Numbered from the stretch's first letter, positions 22,467 through 30,070 are shown. The stretch: DNA of 42,185 bases from Rickettsia endosymbiont of Pseudomimeciton antennatum (GCA_020881195.1 JAJIYL010000014.1:1-42185); one strand, 5' to 3'. The notes: generated by a model from the sequence alone, not told the origin. A program made the numbers and translations.

Positions 22467-22490
22467 TATGTTATTATATCTAAAATCTAA

Positions 22491-22685
22491 CTAAACCAAG
22501 CAATAATAAGCCACGTAAAGCCAGGAAAATAAGCCATGTAAGATTGCCCATAACACAGAATGGTTGATATTAAACGAAATAGCCATAGCCAGTGCCGAAC
22601 CAAATGATACACCATGCCGCATAACAATACTTATTGGTTGCTTCCATGGAGAATTTTCATTATTTTCTACATTCATCTTACTCAT
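22491..22685 (-). CDS. Small conserved membrane protein
   Basis: A 64-residue protein with two short hydrophobic segments (VSFGSALAMAISFNI and VLWAILHGLFSWLYVAYYCLV). The shape resembles small alphaproteobacterial membrane proteins with an SxxWAIxHGxxxWxYVxY tail. It is encoded 24 bases before atpH on the same strand and is probably co-transcribed with the F1 genes. Its function is unknown. Confidence 0.65.
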   Translation of the reverse strand: MSKMNVENNENSPWKQPISIVMRHGVSFGSALAMAISFNINHSVLWAILHGLFSWLYVAYYCLV

Positions 22686-22719
22686 TGTCTTTACCTCATA
22701 TATTAAATAATATTATACC

Positions 22720-22809
22720 GTCATTGCGAGGAGGCGTAAGCCGACTAAGCAATCTATTTCCAGTCACTTTTATGGATTGCTTCAACCACTATGTAGTCTT
22801 GCAATGACG
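22720..22809. repeat. Short dispersed palindromic repeat
   Basis: CGTCATTGCGAGGAGGCGTAAGCCGACTAAGCAATC, then after about 20 bases the inverted half GGATTGCTTCAACCACTATGTAGTCTTGCAATGACG. It fills most of the gap between lpdA and the small atp-linked gene. Confidence 0.75.
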
Positions 22810-22877
22810 AAGTAATGTTAGCTATAGTTTATAACACAATCTATCCTTACCACTAAGTATATTTTTAAAAATTTTAC

Positions 22878-24266
22878 TTAAATATGAATGGACCTACCGT
22901 AAGCCTGCAATACTGACTCACCCATCATTTCAGATAAAGTGGGGTGAGGGAAAATAGTATTGATTAAATCAAGTTCTGTACCTTCCATAGTTTTAGCAAT
23001 TACATAACCTTGAATTAGTTCAGTAACCTCTTCGCCTATCAAATGAGCTCCCAATAATTCTCCAGTCTTTACATCAAAAATCGTTTTAATCATTCCTTCA
23101 GTACAGCCATCAACTAAAGCTTTACCATTAGCGATAGATGGGAATTTGCCAATTTTCACTTGGTAACCAGCTTTTTTTGCTTGTTCTTCAGTAAGTCCTA
23201 CACTAGCAATTTGCGGTGAAGAATAAGTACAGCCTGGAATATTACGTTTTTCTATGGGATGAGCTTTGAGTCCGGCAATAGTTTCCGCGGCAATAATCCC
23301 TTCGTGACTTGCCTTGTGGGCAAGCCATGGGGCTGATGTGACATCGCCTATTGCATAAATTCCTTGTTCATCAGTTTGCATAAACTGATTGGTAACAATA
23401 TGACCTTTCTCTATTTTGATATTAGTTTTTTCTAGATTAAGGTTTTCCGTATTACCAACTATACCAACTGCCATCAGTAAAGTTTCAGCTTGTATCTTGT
23501 GATTCTTGCCTTCTATCTCAACTTCAATCACAATATGATCTTGTGTTTGGCTATGATTTAACAACCTGCTATTAGTATGAATTTTTATGCCCTTTCTTTC
23601 AAAAGTTTTTCGTGCCATTAAAGAAATTTCTTCATCTTCAGCCTGTAAAATCCTATTTTGTACTTCAATTATGGTGACATTTGTGCCTAAGGAGTTATAA
23701 AATGAAGCAAATTCTATACCAATCGCTCCTGATCCAACTATAATCATAGATTTTGGTAATTTATCCATAATCATAGCTTCCTTAGAAGTAATAATTTGCT
23801 TACCATCTGGTTTAAATCCATCTAAGATTCTAGACCTTGCTCCCGTGGCAATTATTATATTTTGTGCTTTAATCGAAATTTTTTGACCGTTACTATCAAT
23901 ATTTACCACTTTGCCAGTTTCAAGTACAGCAGTACCATCAATGACCGTAACCTTATTTTTCTTTAGTAAAGACTTAATGCCAGATGTTAATTGCGTTGAT
24001 ATATCTCTAGAACGTTGTACTATTTTTTTTAAGTCAAAGCTTGGTTCATTGACTATAATACCATAATCCTGAGCATGCTTAATTTTCTGAAATAATTCAG
24101 CGGATTTAAGCAGTGCTTTTGTCGGTATGCATCCCCAATTTAAACAAACCCCCCCTAAATGCTCTTTCTCAATCAACACAACTTTTTTATTTAATTGTGC
24201 AGCCCTAATTGCCGCGACGTAACCACCAGGTCCACCCCCAATAATTGCTATATCATAATTTTCCAT
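22878..24266 (-). CDS. lpdA: Dihydrolipoyl dehydrogenase (E3)
   Basis: This flavoprotein reoxidises dihydrolipoamide in 2-oxoacid dehydrogenase complexes and reduces NAD+. The 462-residue protein has the FAD-binding GGGPGGYVAAIRAAQL near the N-terminus and the redox-active disulfide GGVCLNWGCIPTK (Cys41, Cys46). The NAD-binding IVGSGAIGIEFASFY is near residue 175, and the second FAD motif is GIYAIGDVT. The C-terminal catalytic His-Glu dyad is in FPHPTLSEMM. pdhA-pdhB lie about 6 kb away; no E2 gene is present in the window. Confidence 0.97.
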   Translation of the reverse strand: MENYDIAIIGGGPGGYVAAIRAAQLNKKVVLIEKEHLGGVCLNWGCIPTKALLKSAELFQKIKHAQDYGIIVNEPSFDLKKIVQRSRDISTQLTSGIKSLLKKNKVTVIDGTAVLETGKVVNIDSNGQKISIKAQNIIIATGARSRILDGFKPDGKQIITSKEAMIMDKLPKSMIIVGSGAIGIEFASFYNSLGTNVTIIEVQNRILQAEDEEISLMARKTFERKGIKIHTNSRLLNHSQTQDHIVIEVEIEGKNHKIQAETLLMAVGIVGNTENLNLEKTNIKIEKGHIVTNQFMQTDEQGIYAIGDVTSAPWLAHKASHEGIIAAETIAGLKAHPIEKRNIPGCTYSSPQIASVGLTEEQAKKAGYQVKIGKFPSIANGKALVDGCTEGMIKTIFDVKTGELLGAHLIGEEVTELIQGYVIAKTMEGTELDLINTIFPHPTLSEMMGESVLQAYGRSIHI

Positions 24267-24341
24267 TAATATATCCAGCTATTCATTGCTTTGTTAATAT
24301 ATGCGAACTCAGGATATAGCTAACCCGATTATTATTACTTC

Positions 24342-24378
24342 GTCTATTAGCGAAGAAGACCGTAGGTCGACGAATCAA
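24342..24378. repeat. Short dispersed repeat, left half (interrupted by RPE)
   Basis: GTCTATTAGCGAAGAAGACCGTAGGTCGACGAATCAA. The family frame TATTAGCGAGGAG...GACGAAGCAATCC is cut off at its CAATCC end by the RPE that begins at 24379. Confidence 0.65.
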
Positions 24379-24524
24379 TAGACCTCTTGCAAAACTCTAC
24401 TTCTGCTGGTAATTTGGACGTCGATGCGGTACTCGAATCCTCACGTACACTTAAGTACGCTGCGGTTCGAGGTGAAGCGTCTCCTTCAAATTCCTCAGCA
24501 TAAGCGAGTTTTGCAAGAGGTCTA
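24379..24524 (-). repeat. Intergenic RPE1-type palindromic element
   Basis: A complete 146-base copy with the ends TAGACCTCTTGCAAAACTC and GAGTTTTGCAAGAGGTCTA, in the same orientation as those at 9549 and 12349. Its minus-strand frame is open over the element but is not part of a gene. It is the only full intergenic copy of this subfamily in the window. Confidence 0.93.
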
Positions 24525-24540
24525 ATCTATTTTCAATCAT

Positions 24541-24638
24541 TTTCTTGGATTGCATCAATGCTACTAAAGTAGCTCTGAGCCATGACGGTTTTAGCTTCCA
24601 ACGTCATTGCGAAACCACGTAGTAGTTGAAGCAATCCA
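24541..24638. repeat. Short dispersed repeat, right half and an additional half copy
   Basis: TTGGATTGCATCAATGCTACTAAAGTAGCTCTGAGCCATGACG, then ACGTCATTGCGAAACCACGTAGTAGTTGAAGCAATCC (24600-24638). Both show conserved flanks with different core hairpins. Confidence 0.65.
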
Positions 24639-24761
24639 AAAAAAATGATTAGAATTAGCTACATATTCAGCTTACTATAACTATACTAATAAAAATGGCT
24701 ACTGAAATTTTAAACAAGTTTGATTTTTATACTTTTATGTAGCTAATCGAGTCAGCCTAAT

Positions 24762-25190
24762 TTAGTTAGGAGGAGTTTTATACATTTTTTGTATAGTGAA
24801 TTTAATATAATTTTCATCTGCTTGCTCAAGTCCTAACTGTACTGAATATTCATACATTTTTTTGATAAGAGAAAAAATATTACTATATTTTATAGTAATA
24901 GGACGTTCTATTAATTCAAGTTCTTTTATAATTTTATTACATGTGTCATGAAGTAATAGTATATTAAGTACAGAATCATCGCTATCGTGATCCAATAGTA
25001 GCTCCTGAATTTCTACATCAAAGGCTTTTGCTATAGATTGTAGCACTTCAATGGTAGGATTTTTTGAACTTCCTCTTAATATATTGGTTACAGATCTTGT
25101 ATCACCCAATTTTTTTTCTAGATTCGCAACTTTCCAATCTTTTTCTTTGAGTAATCTACTAATATTTTGTTTTATTATTAAATATGACAT
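24762..25190 (-). CDS. XRE-family helix-turn-helix regulator
   Basis: A 142-residue protein with an N-terminal Cro/C1-type helix-turn-helix (residues about 5-65: ISRLLKEKDWKVANLEKKLG, SVTNILRG, PTIEVLQSIAKAFDVEIQELL). A C-terminal helical region of unknown role follows. The ATG at 25190 is preferred. An upstream in-frame start at 25298 would add 36 residues covering the promoter region and is out of keeping with the family. It is divergent to a strong promoter at 25221-25250 and lies beside inverted repeats that could be its operator, an arrangement like a phage or accessory-element repressor. Confidence 0.85.
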   Translation of the reverse strand: MSYLIIKQNISRLLKEKDWKVANLEKKLGDTRSVTNILRGSSKNPTIEVLQSIAKAFDVEIQELLLDHDSDDSVLNILLLHDTCNKIIKELELIERPITIKYSNIFSLIKKMYEYSVQLGLEQADENYIKFTIQKMYKTPPN

Positions 25191-25220
25191 TATAAAAATA
25201 CAGTTCTTTATAAATATGAG

Positions 25221-25250
25221 TTGACAGACTCGGTAATTGTGTTTTAATAT
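25221..25250 (+). promoter_or_regulatory. Strong sigma-70-type promoter, divergent from the XRE gene
   Basis: TTGACA, an 18-base spacer and TAATAT: a perfect -35 hexamer and a good -10, pointing right toward the ORF at 25439. It is 31 bases upstream of the XRE regulator's start on the other strand. Confidence 0.7.
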
Positions 25251-25317
25251 ACAAACAATAAGATAATCATTTGAGATGGATTTGTATGGATTATACATTA
25301 CCGTAATAACACAATTA
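25234..25317. promoter_or_regulatory. Candidate operator pair (inverted repeat)
   Basis: TAATTGTGTT at 25234-25243, inside the promoter spacer, is matched exactly in inverted orientation by AACACAATTA at 25308-25317. A 10-base inverted pair at this position beside an XRE regulator suggests repressor binding sites. This is inference from position only. Confidence 0.4.
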
Positions 25318-25438
25318 ACAAGGAAGCCGATAAGTATTATTTTCTTGGAAAAGTTGAATAAATACTATATCGGCTATATAAATCAATTAAGCAACCTAAA
25401 ATTAGCTTTAGGGATGCTCTATTAAGTGAGTTATAACT

Positions 25439-25882
25439 ATGCTTATAGCACAAAACCGTTGTGCCTGCAACAGTGCAAGGCAGGTAATTATTAATATTTC
25501 TCAATTAACTAGTAATATAGTACCAAGTAACGGGCATCATCAATTATTACATCCGTGTGGAAAGCTTGATACTACAGCTGGTTCCATTCTATCGGTGCTA
25601 ATTTTTCTTTATCGACATAATGGTAACAGTAAGTTTCAGTTAATTTTTAGTTATTTCAAAGATAAAGTCAATTTTGGGATTTTGCAATTGAAAGATGCCG
25701 TTATTCGTCTAGAGCAAACGAAGCTAGTCTTGAGTAGTTTTAGAACTGTTATGGCATATGGTAGAAAGTCTGCTAATGAACTGCTTCTAATCTTGCTTAT
25801 TGGTAATGTCTTAAAGTTAACCAATGATCATCAAACAAAAGAGTTTCCCATGAATGATGGAAATGGGTTTATCAGGTCCTAA
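25439..25882 (+). CDS. Hypothetical protein with a winged-helix-like segment
   Basis: A 147-residue frame downstream of the strong promoter at 25221. Residues about 80-125 (GILQLKDAVIRLEQTKLVLSSFRTV, GRKSANELLLILL) look like a winged helix of the kind in replication-associated proteins of rickettsial plasmids and integrative elements. The match is from general pattern only. The N-terminal 45 residues (Cys and His containing) are not recognised. The Shine-Dalgarno is weak. It may be an N-terminal fragment of a larger decayed gene, since debris continues downstream to about 26700. Confidence 0.5.
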   Translation: MLIAQNRCACNSARQVIINISQLTSNIVPSNGHHQLLHPCGKLDTTAGSILSVLIFLYRHNGNSKFQLIFSYFKDKVNFGILQLKDAVIRLEQTKLVLSSFRTVMAYGRKSANELLLILLIGNVLKLTNDHQTKEFPMNDGNGFIRS

Positions 25883-26168
25883 GAAATTCTGCAGATAATA
25901 TAGATAAGAAAAAAGAAGAAAAGAGATAATAAATCTAATTTTTTTATAAAGGGAATTAGAAAAGTTTGATGATCAATTGTTATTAGCATCACCAGCATAT
26001 TAGCAAGTCAGTCTTACACTCAACCTACAGTATCAGTTTCAATTGATGGTCACTCAGCTGTTATTTTAGGGTTAGATGTAAGTGTAAACTGCTTTAGTAA
26101 CTGAGTTATTAGCAATTAATTCGGGAGAATAAAAAAAGCAGTAATTAAGCATCCGAACTTGGTAACTC

Positions 26169-26337
26169 CTAGGAGGTGGTCTGCAATAACTAAAGTAATT
26201 CTATATTTGCTTCTTTTTAGCTGCGAATAAACATGATTTTTTTGAAATAGGTACACTATCCCCTCAAAAATCATATTTATTCTCGTCGAAAAATAGCTCA
26301 AAATATAATTAATTAGTTATCTTAGACAGTCTCCTAG
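26169..26337. repeat. 169-bp palindromic (MITE-like) element, copy 1
   Basis: Terminal inverted repeats begin CTAGGAG and end CTCCTAG. The imperfect inverted arms extend about 25 bases (to AATAACTAA / TTAGTTAT). An inner inverted pair, GAATAAACATGATTTTT / AAAAATCATATTTATTC, makes almost the whole element self-complementary. It is nearly identical in sequence and identical in length to the copy at 27204-27372. Confidence 0.8.
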
Positions 26338-26463
26338 ATAAGTCAATCTAATTGGTAATTTTGGTGTTGAAACTCGTCTTTGCTCTTCACGTACGTCTAT
26401 GGTACGCACAGGTACAGGCTTCGTTTCTCCTGAAAATTCTAAGGGCTTCTTTGACACTTATGA
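26338..26463 (-). repeat. Non-coding RPE sister-family copy (degenerate)
   Basis: On the minus strand it ends ACCAAAATTACC...TAGATTGACTTAT, like the copy at 34891-35040. It contains the family's GTACGTGAAGAGCAAAGACGAG core and is flanked by ATAAGTCAATC / TGACACTTAT arms. It directly abuts the 169-bp element. Confidence 0.6.
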
Positions 26464-26509
26464 AGGAAGTATATTACACAGCTTAAATGCTTTAACCAGT
26501 CCATTCTAG

Positions 26510-26689
26510 ATGAAATGGTTGATGGATAAGGTTTTACATTCATTAAATCAAGCTGATACTGAGCTTTTGTAAACAAGATTAGAGAAAATCACCACGATTG
26601 CTCCAACAAACTTTATTAAAGCTTATATTCAGCAAAATTATCAACATTTAATCAGACAATGTTGTACTGATGAAAATTATCAATTATAG
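26510..26689 (+). pseudogene. Remnant of a small gene with internal stops
   Basis: The frame from the ATG at 26510 reads MKWLMDKVLHSLNQADTELL, stop (TAA at 26570), then TRLEKITTIAPTNFIKAYIQ and on to DENYQL and a TAG at 26687. The frame is also open upstream before a TAG at 26507 (reading SLNALTSPF). Protein-like sequence across two stops indicates a decayed gene. Its final stop overlaps the Shine-Dalgarno of the next ORF, as in an old operon. The family is not recognised. Confidence 0.55.
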
Positions 26690-26700
26690 GAGATAAGATT

Positions 26701-26976
26701 ATGACAGCAACTAAACTTTGCCACAATAATAACGATAATGATAGTGGTGATGCCCCATATACATGTACTAAATTGTTACAGGAGATAAAAGGAAAATTGT
26801 TGGCATTATCAGGAAGAATAGTAGTTTTTACTCATGAAACATTTCATACCAATAAGAGGGTGGAGAGTAGTTTAAGGGCATTAACCAAACAACTCTACGA
26901 TATGCAGCAGAATGTCGATTTCATTCGTTCTTATATTGAAGTAGGTAGAGAGAGGGATGATGAGGATGACTCTTAA
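26701..26976 (+). CDS. Small acidic hypothetical protein
   Basis: A 91-residue protein preceded by a good Shine-Dalgarno (TAGGAGAT, 7 bases before the ATG). It is hydrophilic, with a polar Asn/Asp-rich start (HNNNDNDSGD), a helical middle (TKLLQEIKGKLLALSGRI...VESSLRALTKQLYDMQQNVDFI) and an acidic tail (EDDS). The family is not recognised. It lies in the decayed accessory region, and a 43-base palindrome follows the stop by 26 bases. Confidence 0.55.
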   Translation: MTATKLCHNNNDNDSGDAPYTCTKLLQEIKGKLLALSGRIVVFTHETFHTNKRVESSLRALTKQLYDMQQNVDFIRSYIEVGRERDDEDDS

Positions 26977-27002
26977 TTACTAAACAGTTTATATTTTGTT
27001 GA

Positions 27003-27045
27003 AACCCCAATTTCGGATTAACTTAGTTAATCCAAAATTGGGGTT
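27003..27045 (+). terminator. Terminator-like palindrome after the small acidic gene
   Basis: AACCCCAATTTCGGATTAA, a 5-base loop, and TTAATCCAAAATTGGGGTT. The stem is about 18 base pairs with a single mismatch. No T-tract follows directly, so a terminator role is plausible but unproved. Confidence 0.5.
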
Positions 27046-27203
27046 ATGAGTATTAACTTGAGATACTGTGTTATTATTAAACCTCTAAGTATTTTATTAC
27101 TTACTTGAAAGGGTGGATTTTTACTCATAAAATCGGTAGAAAAGCTGCTTCCTCTCCAACTGTTGGTTCTCACAGCAACCATAATCAACAGCAAGAACAG
27201 TTA

Positions 27204-27372
27204 CTAGAAGCCTGTCGGAAATAACTAAAGTAATTCTATATTTGGCTCTTTTTGACTGCGAATAAACATGATTTTTTTGAAATAGGTACACTATTCCTGC
27301 AAAAATCATATTTATTCTCGCCGAAAAATAGCTCAAAATATAATTAATTAGTTATCTCCGACAGCCTCCTAG
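27204..27372. repeat. 169-bp palindromic (MITE-like) element, copy 2
   Basis: Same architecture and length as the copy at 26169-26337. The left arm is CTAGAAGCCTGTCGG...AATAACTAA and the right arm TTAGTTAT...CCGACAGCCTCCTAG. The inner pair is GAATAAACATGATTTTT / AAAAATCATATTTATTC. The small minus-strand frames within both copies encode near-identical peptides only because the DNA is the same. Confidence 0.8.
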
Positions 27373-27440
27373 AGGAAGCAATTTCTTAGCAAATATGTTT
27401 GACCTTGTGGTAAATTAGTGCTAACGTGATTAGTATTACA

Positions 27441-27510
27441 CTGCTATTAACGAGGAGTGCAGAAACCGGTGCCGCTGTAAGCGGTGCCTTGCGTGGTTTC
27501 GCAGTGACGA
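27441..27510. repeat. Short dispersed palindromic repeat (degenerate)
   Basis: CTGCTATTAACGAGGAGTGCAG, an ACCGGTGCCGCTGTAAGCGGTGC hairpin core, then GCGTGGTTTCGCAGTGACGA. Family flanks are recognisable but diverged. Confidence 0.5.
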
Positions 27511-27538
27511 AAACGTATATGTTATAGGGAATAGGACG

Positions 27539-28324
27539 ATGGCAAAAAAGTCTGGAAAAGATGATACAATTACCAAGAACTCACCAGCTGTGCTAAAGGG
27601 TGAGCTTGAAGATATTAATTTAAAAGATGAGACTGAACAAGCAGCTAAGGTAGAAGGAAAACCCTGGACACCTTTCGCAACTTTTCTTGATTCCTTAAAG
27701 GACTCAGTAGATATAGCTTTTAGTGCTGTAAAGAACCATCCGCTGAAATGTGCAGCAGGAGCGTTAATAGCAGTATCTACAGGTGGTATAGCAGTTGCAG
27801 GTGGTGTGCTTGGAGCTTTAGCAGTTGGCAAAGTTGTTAAAGATCAGGTAACTCATTACGCAGATGCGAATCCTAAAGGGAAGGTGGCTAAAGCACTTGA
27901 TACCATAAAACCCATTATTGGCACAGTTGCCAAGCCTTTTGCAAAAGTTTGGCAGGTAGCTAAAAGTGTTGCTAAAGGTGTAGGAGAGCTGGCAAATACT
28001 ATTAGAAAGAACCCATGGAAGACTGCTGCTCTAGCAGTAGGAGGAGCAATAGCTGTTATTGCCACAGGGGGTGCTGCCTTACCTTTTGTAGTTGCAGGTG
28101 CTGCTATTGGGGGAGGAGTAATGGTAACACGTAATGCAGTCAAGCATTATAAAGCTGCTACTAATCCTGAGCAGCCTTCAGCTGAGGGTAAAGGAGCAAC
28201 ACAAACGCCAAATGTTAAGCAGTCACAACAAAGGGTAAGGGCAACAACTAGTCCTCCTCTGACGCCGTCATCGACTCCCATGGTAAACAAGGGTAAGTCT
28301 ACAGAGAGGGGTGGTAAGTTTTAG
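27539..28324 (+). CDS. Gly/Ala-rich protein with an internal duplication
   Basis: This 261-residue protein is not assigned to a family. It has a polar N-terminus (1-45), then two related units of about 45 residues at 65-107 and 157-204. Each begins KN(H)P(L/W)K(C/T)AA, continues as a Gly/Ala-rich hydrophobic hairpin and ends (V/T)..(V/K)HY. They are spaced 92 residues apart by a Lys-rich linker with IKPIIGTVAKPFAKVWQVAK. The last 55 residues are Pro/Ser/Thr/Gln-rich and disordered. Such glycine-zipper-like hairpins occur in membrane-active or secreted proteins; a host-directed role is speculation. A weak AGG precedes the ATG. Confidence 0.65.
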   Translation: MAKKSGKDDTITKNSPAVLKGELEDINLKDETEQAAKVEGKPWTPFATFLDSLKDSVDIAFSAVKNHPLKCAAGALIAVSTGGIAVAGGVLGALAVGKVVKDQVTHYADANPKGKVAKALDTIKPIIGTVAKPFAKVWQVAKSVAKGVGELANTIRKNPWKTAALAVGGAIAVIATGGAALPFVVAGAAIGGGVMVTRNAVKHYKAATNPEQPSAEGKGATQTPNVKQSQQRVRATTSPPLTPSSTPMVNKGKSTERGGKF

Positions 28325-28330
28325 CCTTGG

Positions 28331-28417
28331 CGTCATTGCGAGCCACCGCTAGGTGGCGTGGCAATCCATGAAGCTTGTGTATTGCTTCGTCGACCTACTG
28401 CCTCCTCGCAATAACGG
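28331..28417. repeat. Short dispersed palindromic repeat
   Basis: CGTCATTGCGAG with a CCACC-GCTA-GGTGG core and CGTGGCAATCC, then the inverted half ATTGCTTCGTCGACCTACTGCCTCCTCGCAATAACG. The core hairpin differs from neighbouring copies while the outer frame is kept. Confidence 0.7.
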
Positions 28418-28458
28418 AGTAATGCTAGTTACACCCTTAACAAAATATTTGTGGGTAA

Positions 28459-28542
28459 TAGTAAGACTCTAGTGTACGTGAGGAACGGAGACGAGTTTTA
28501 ACAACAAAATTACCAATTAGATTAGGTTATGCAAGAGGTCTA
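28459..28542 (+). repeat. Truncated non-coding RPE sister-family element
   Basis: The right-hand half only: GTACGTGAGGAACGGAGACGAG, then ACAACAAAATTACCAATTAG and AGGTTATGCAAGAGGTCTA. It is near-identical to the right half of the full copy at 35813-35958. The left arm is missing. Confidence 0.75.
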
Positions 28543-28700
28543 TTAGTGCTTGTGTAACTCCCTGCAAAGACGCTTATTAGAATTTCTGAGCAGAAATTAG
28601 TTGTGTTTACTATAAGATTTACTATAATGAACTATTTAAAAGGCTTTATCTTAAAGGGTTAATATTACCGACTTTATGTTGGTAAGACTTAAGGAGGATT

Positions 28701-29330
28701 ATGTATAGAATTAGCTTTGTTATTATAATCTTATCTTTCATACTTACAGGTTGTTGTCTTCCAGCTATTTTTACTGTAGCAAGTACTTCTACTATTGCAG
28801 CGGCAAAAGATCAATCAATTTCCGAAACAATTGATGACGTAAAAATATCAACGAAGATCAAAGCTTCTTTTATAAAAAATAATTTCAGGGAATTATATAC
28901 TAAGATTAAGGTTGAGGTAGAACAGGGGAGGGTGCTACTGACTGGAATCATAGACAAAAAAGAAGATGCATTAAAAGCTGTAGAACTTGTCTGGGATGAA
29001 AAAGGAGTTCGTGAAGTTATTAATGAACTGGTAATAGATAAAAAAAGTGATCATTTTGACTTAGTGCAATATACTAAAGATGCTATGATTACTAGTCAGA
29101 TTAAAGCTAGGACTTTTGTTAACCGAGATATAAAGTGGGTAAATTATACTATTGTTACAGTTAATAATATAGTATATATATTTGGTCTATCAAGGTCTGA
29201 GGAAGAGTTAGAAATGGTCACTTCTATTGCTTCTCAAATCAATGGTGTAGAAAGAGTTGTTTGTCACGTTAAAATGAAGGAAGTTGAAAAGATTGATAAT
29301 AAACATGATGTAAATGAAAGTGAAATTTAG
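28701..29330 (+). CDS. BON-domain lipoprotein (DolP/OsmY-like)
   Basis: This 209-residue predicted lipoprotein has a signal peptide and the lipobox LTGC (Cys18). Two BON domains follow (about 46-113 and 118-195), with the typical ...KIKASF...[30 protein letters not shown] pattern. The family binds phospholipid and protects the envelope (DolP/YraP, OsmY). It is preceded by an AAGGAGG Shine-Dalgarno. It overlaps the next gene by 17 bases, so the two envelope lipoproteins are probably coupled. Confidence 0.88.
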   Translation: MYRISFVIIILSFILTGCCLPAIFTVASTSTIAAAKDQSISETIDDVKISTKIKASFIKNNFRELYTKIKVEVEQGRVLLTGIIDKKEDALKAVELVWDEKGVREVINELVIDKKSDHFDLVQYTKDAMITSQIKARTFVNRDIKWVNYTIVTVNNIVYIFGLSRSEEELEMVTSIASQINGVERVVCHVKMKEVEKIDNKHDVNESEI

Positions 29331-29955
29331 CCCTATTCTTTTGTTGCTAGTTTATTGTATGGGACTTAGCTCTTGTTCTACTTCACCAAAGACTAGCCTA
29401 TATAGCAAATTATCGAAGGAAGATCCTAAAAATATTCATTATAAGGGACATTATAAGATAGGCAAAAAATATACTATCAAAGGTAAGACTTATAAGCCTA
29501 AGGAAAATGTTAATTGCAATGAAGTAGGTATAGCGTCTTGGTATGGTTCCAAGCATAATTTCCATGGGAAAAAAACAGCAAATGGTGATACCTATAATAA
29601 ACATATGCTAAGTGCAGCTCATCGTAGTTTGCCGTTGCCTAGTTTGGTCAAAGTTACTAACTTAAGTAATAATAAATCCCTGATTCTTATGGTTAATGAT
29701 CGTGGTCCTTTTAAAAAGAACCGTATTATAGATGTTTCAGAAAAATCTGCTGAAATTTTAGGATTTAAAAAACATGGTATAGCAAAGGTTAGAGTGCAAT
29801 ATATGGGTAAGGAAACTAAAGAATTTTTGCGTAATATCTCTTTAAGACCTAAGGAAAATTGTATTGCACAAAAAAAAGTAGCTAATCCTAAATGTAGCAT
29901 TAATTGTCATATCAAATTAGTAAATCTAAAATATAAATTGGCAGTTAACCCTTGA
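29314..29955 (+). CDS. rlpA: RlpA-like septal/peptidoglycan lipoprotein
   Basis: This 213-residue lipoprotein has a signal peptide with lipobox LSSC (Cys21). It carries a double-psi beta-barrel domain (about 70-170) with the RlpA hallmarks [35 protein letters not shown] and VNDRGPF, and an Asp in the usual catalytic position. RlpA enzymes are lytic transglycosylases acting on denuded glycan in some bacteria. No C-terminal SPOR domain is present; the tail is Lys/Cys-rich. The start overlaps the BON lipoprotein gene. Confidence 0.9.
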   Translation: MKVKFSPILLLLVYCMGLSSCSTSPKTSLYSKLSKEDPKNIHYKGHYKIGKKYTIKGKTYKPKENVNCNEVGIASWYGSKHNFHGKKTANGDTYNKHMLSAAHRSLPLPSLVKVTNLSNNKSLILMVNDRGPFKKNRIIDVSEKSAEILGFKKHGIAKVRVQYMGKETKEFLRNISLRPKENCIAQKKVANPKCSINCHIKLVNLKYKLAVNP

Positions 29956-29972
29956 TAATTTTAGGGTGGTAG

Positions 29973-30070
29973 TGGATTGCTTCGTCGCCAGTAAACTGGC
30001 TCACTCGCAATGACATTTGGGTAAAGCACTTCCGTCATTGCGAGCGAACGTATGTGAGCGTGGCAATCCA
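29973..30070. repeat. Short dispersed palindromic repeat, two half copies
   Basis: GGATTGCTTCGTCG, CCAGT-AAA-CTGGC core, TCACTCGCAATGACA (29973-30014); then CCGTCATTGCGAGCGAACGTATGTGAGCGTGGCAATCC (30033-30070). They lie between rlpA and pdhA. The halves have unrelated cores but the same outer frame. Confidence 0.7.

Larger units (their letters stand above)
24267..24761. other. Intergenic repeat cluster
   Basis: About 500 bases without a gene. It contains an RPE1 element (24379-24524) inserted inside a short dispersed repeat (halves at 24342-24378 and 24541-24587), and a further half copy at 24601-24638. Confidence 0.75.
25883..26509. other. Decayed accessory sequence and repeats
   Basis: No intact gene. 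A fragmentary open frame runs near 25980-26103 (ending SVSIDGHSAVILGLDVSVN) with no start codon. Then come a 169-bp palindromic element (26169-26337) and a copy of the non-coding RPE sister family (about 26338-26463). A small minus-strand frame inside the 169-bp element is a by-product of the repeat. Confidence 0.55.
26977..27538. other. Intergenic region with terminator-like palindrome and repeats
   Basis: It contains a 43-base palindrome (27003-27045), the second 169-bp element (27204-27372) and a short dispersed repeat (27441-27510). An open frame without a start (about 27081-27226, with KIGRKAASSPTVGS then NHNQQQEQLLEA) reads into the element. It may be a gene tail interrupted by it. Confidence 0.55.
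28325..28700. other. Intergenic region with repeats before the lipoprotein genes
   Basis: It holds a short dispersed repeat (28331-28417) and a truncated copy of the non-coding RPE sister family (about 28459-28542). The remaining 150 bases before the BON lipoprotein gene are AT-rich and probably hold its promoter, though no convincing hexamer pair was singled out. Confidence 0.6.

Noticed and set aside
24379..24524. Possible tRNA because of TTCGAATCC-like segments in the repeats
   Set aside because: The CGAATCC strings belong to the RPE1 core and recur in all copies; no cloverleaf can be formed around them.
25191..25298. N-terminal extension of the XRE regulator from 25298
   Set aside because: The extension covers a strong opposite-strand promoter and adds hydrophobic sequence that does not fit the HTH family.
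26116..27336. Two minus-strand small frames (26116-26301 and 27121-27336) encoding similar peptides
   Set aside because: Their similarity comes from the two copies of the 169-bp palindromic element; no ribosome binding site or independent support.
27436..28143. Minus-strand frames opposite the Gly/Ala-rich gene
   Set aside because: They are antisense shadows of the low-complexity coding sequence; the + strand has the better start and coding pattern.
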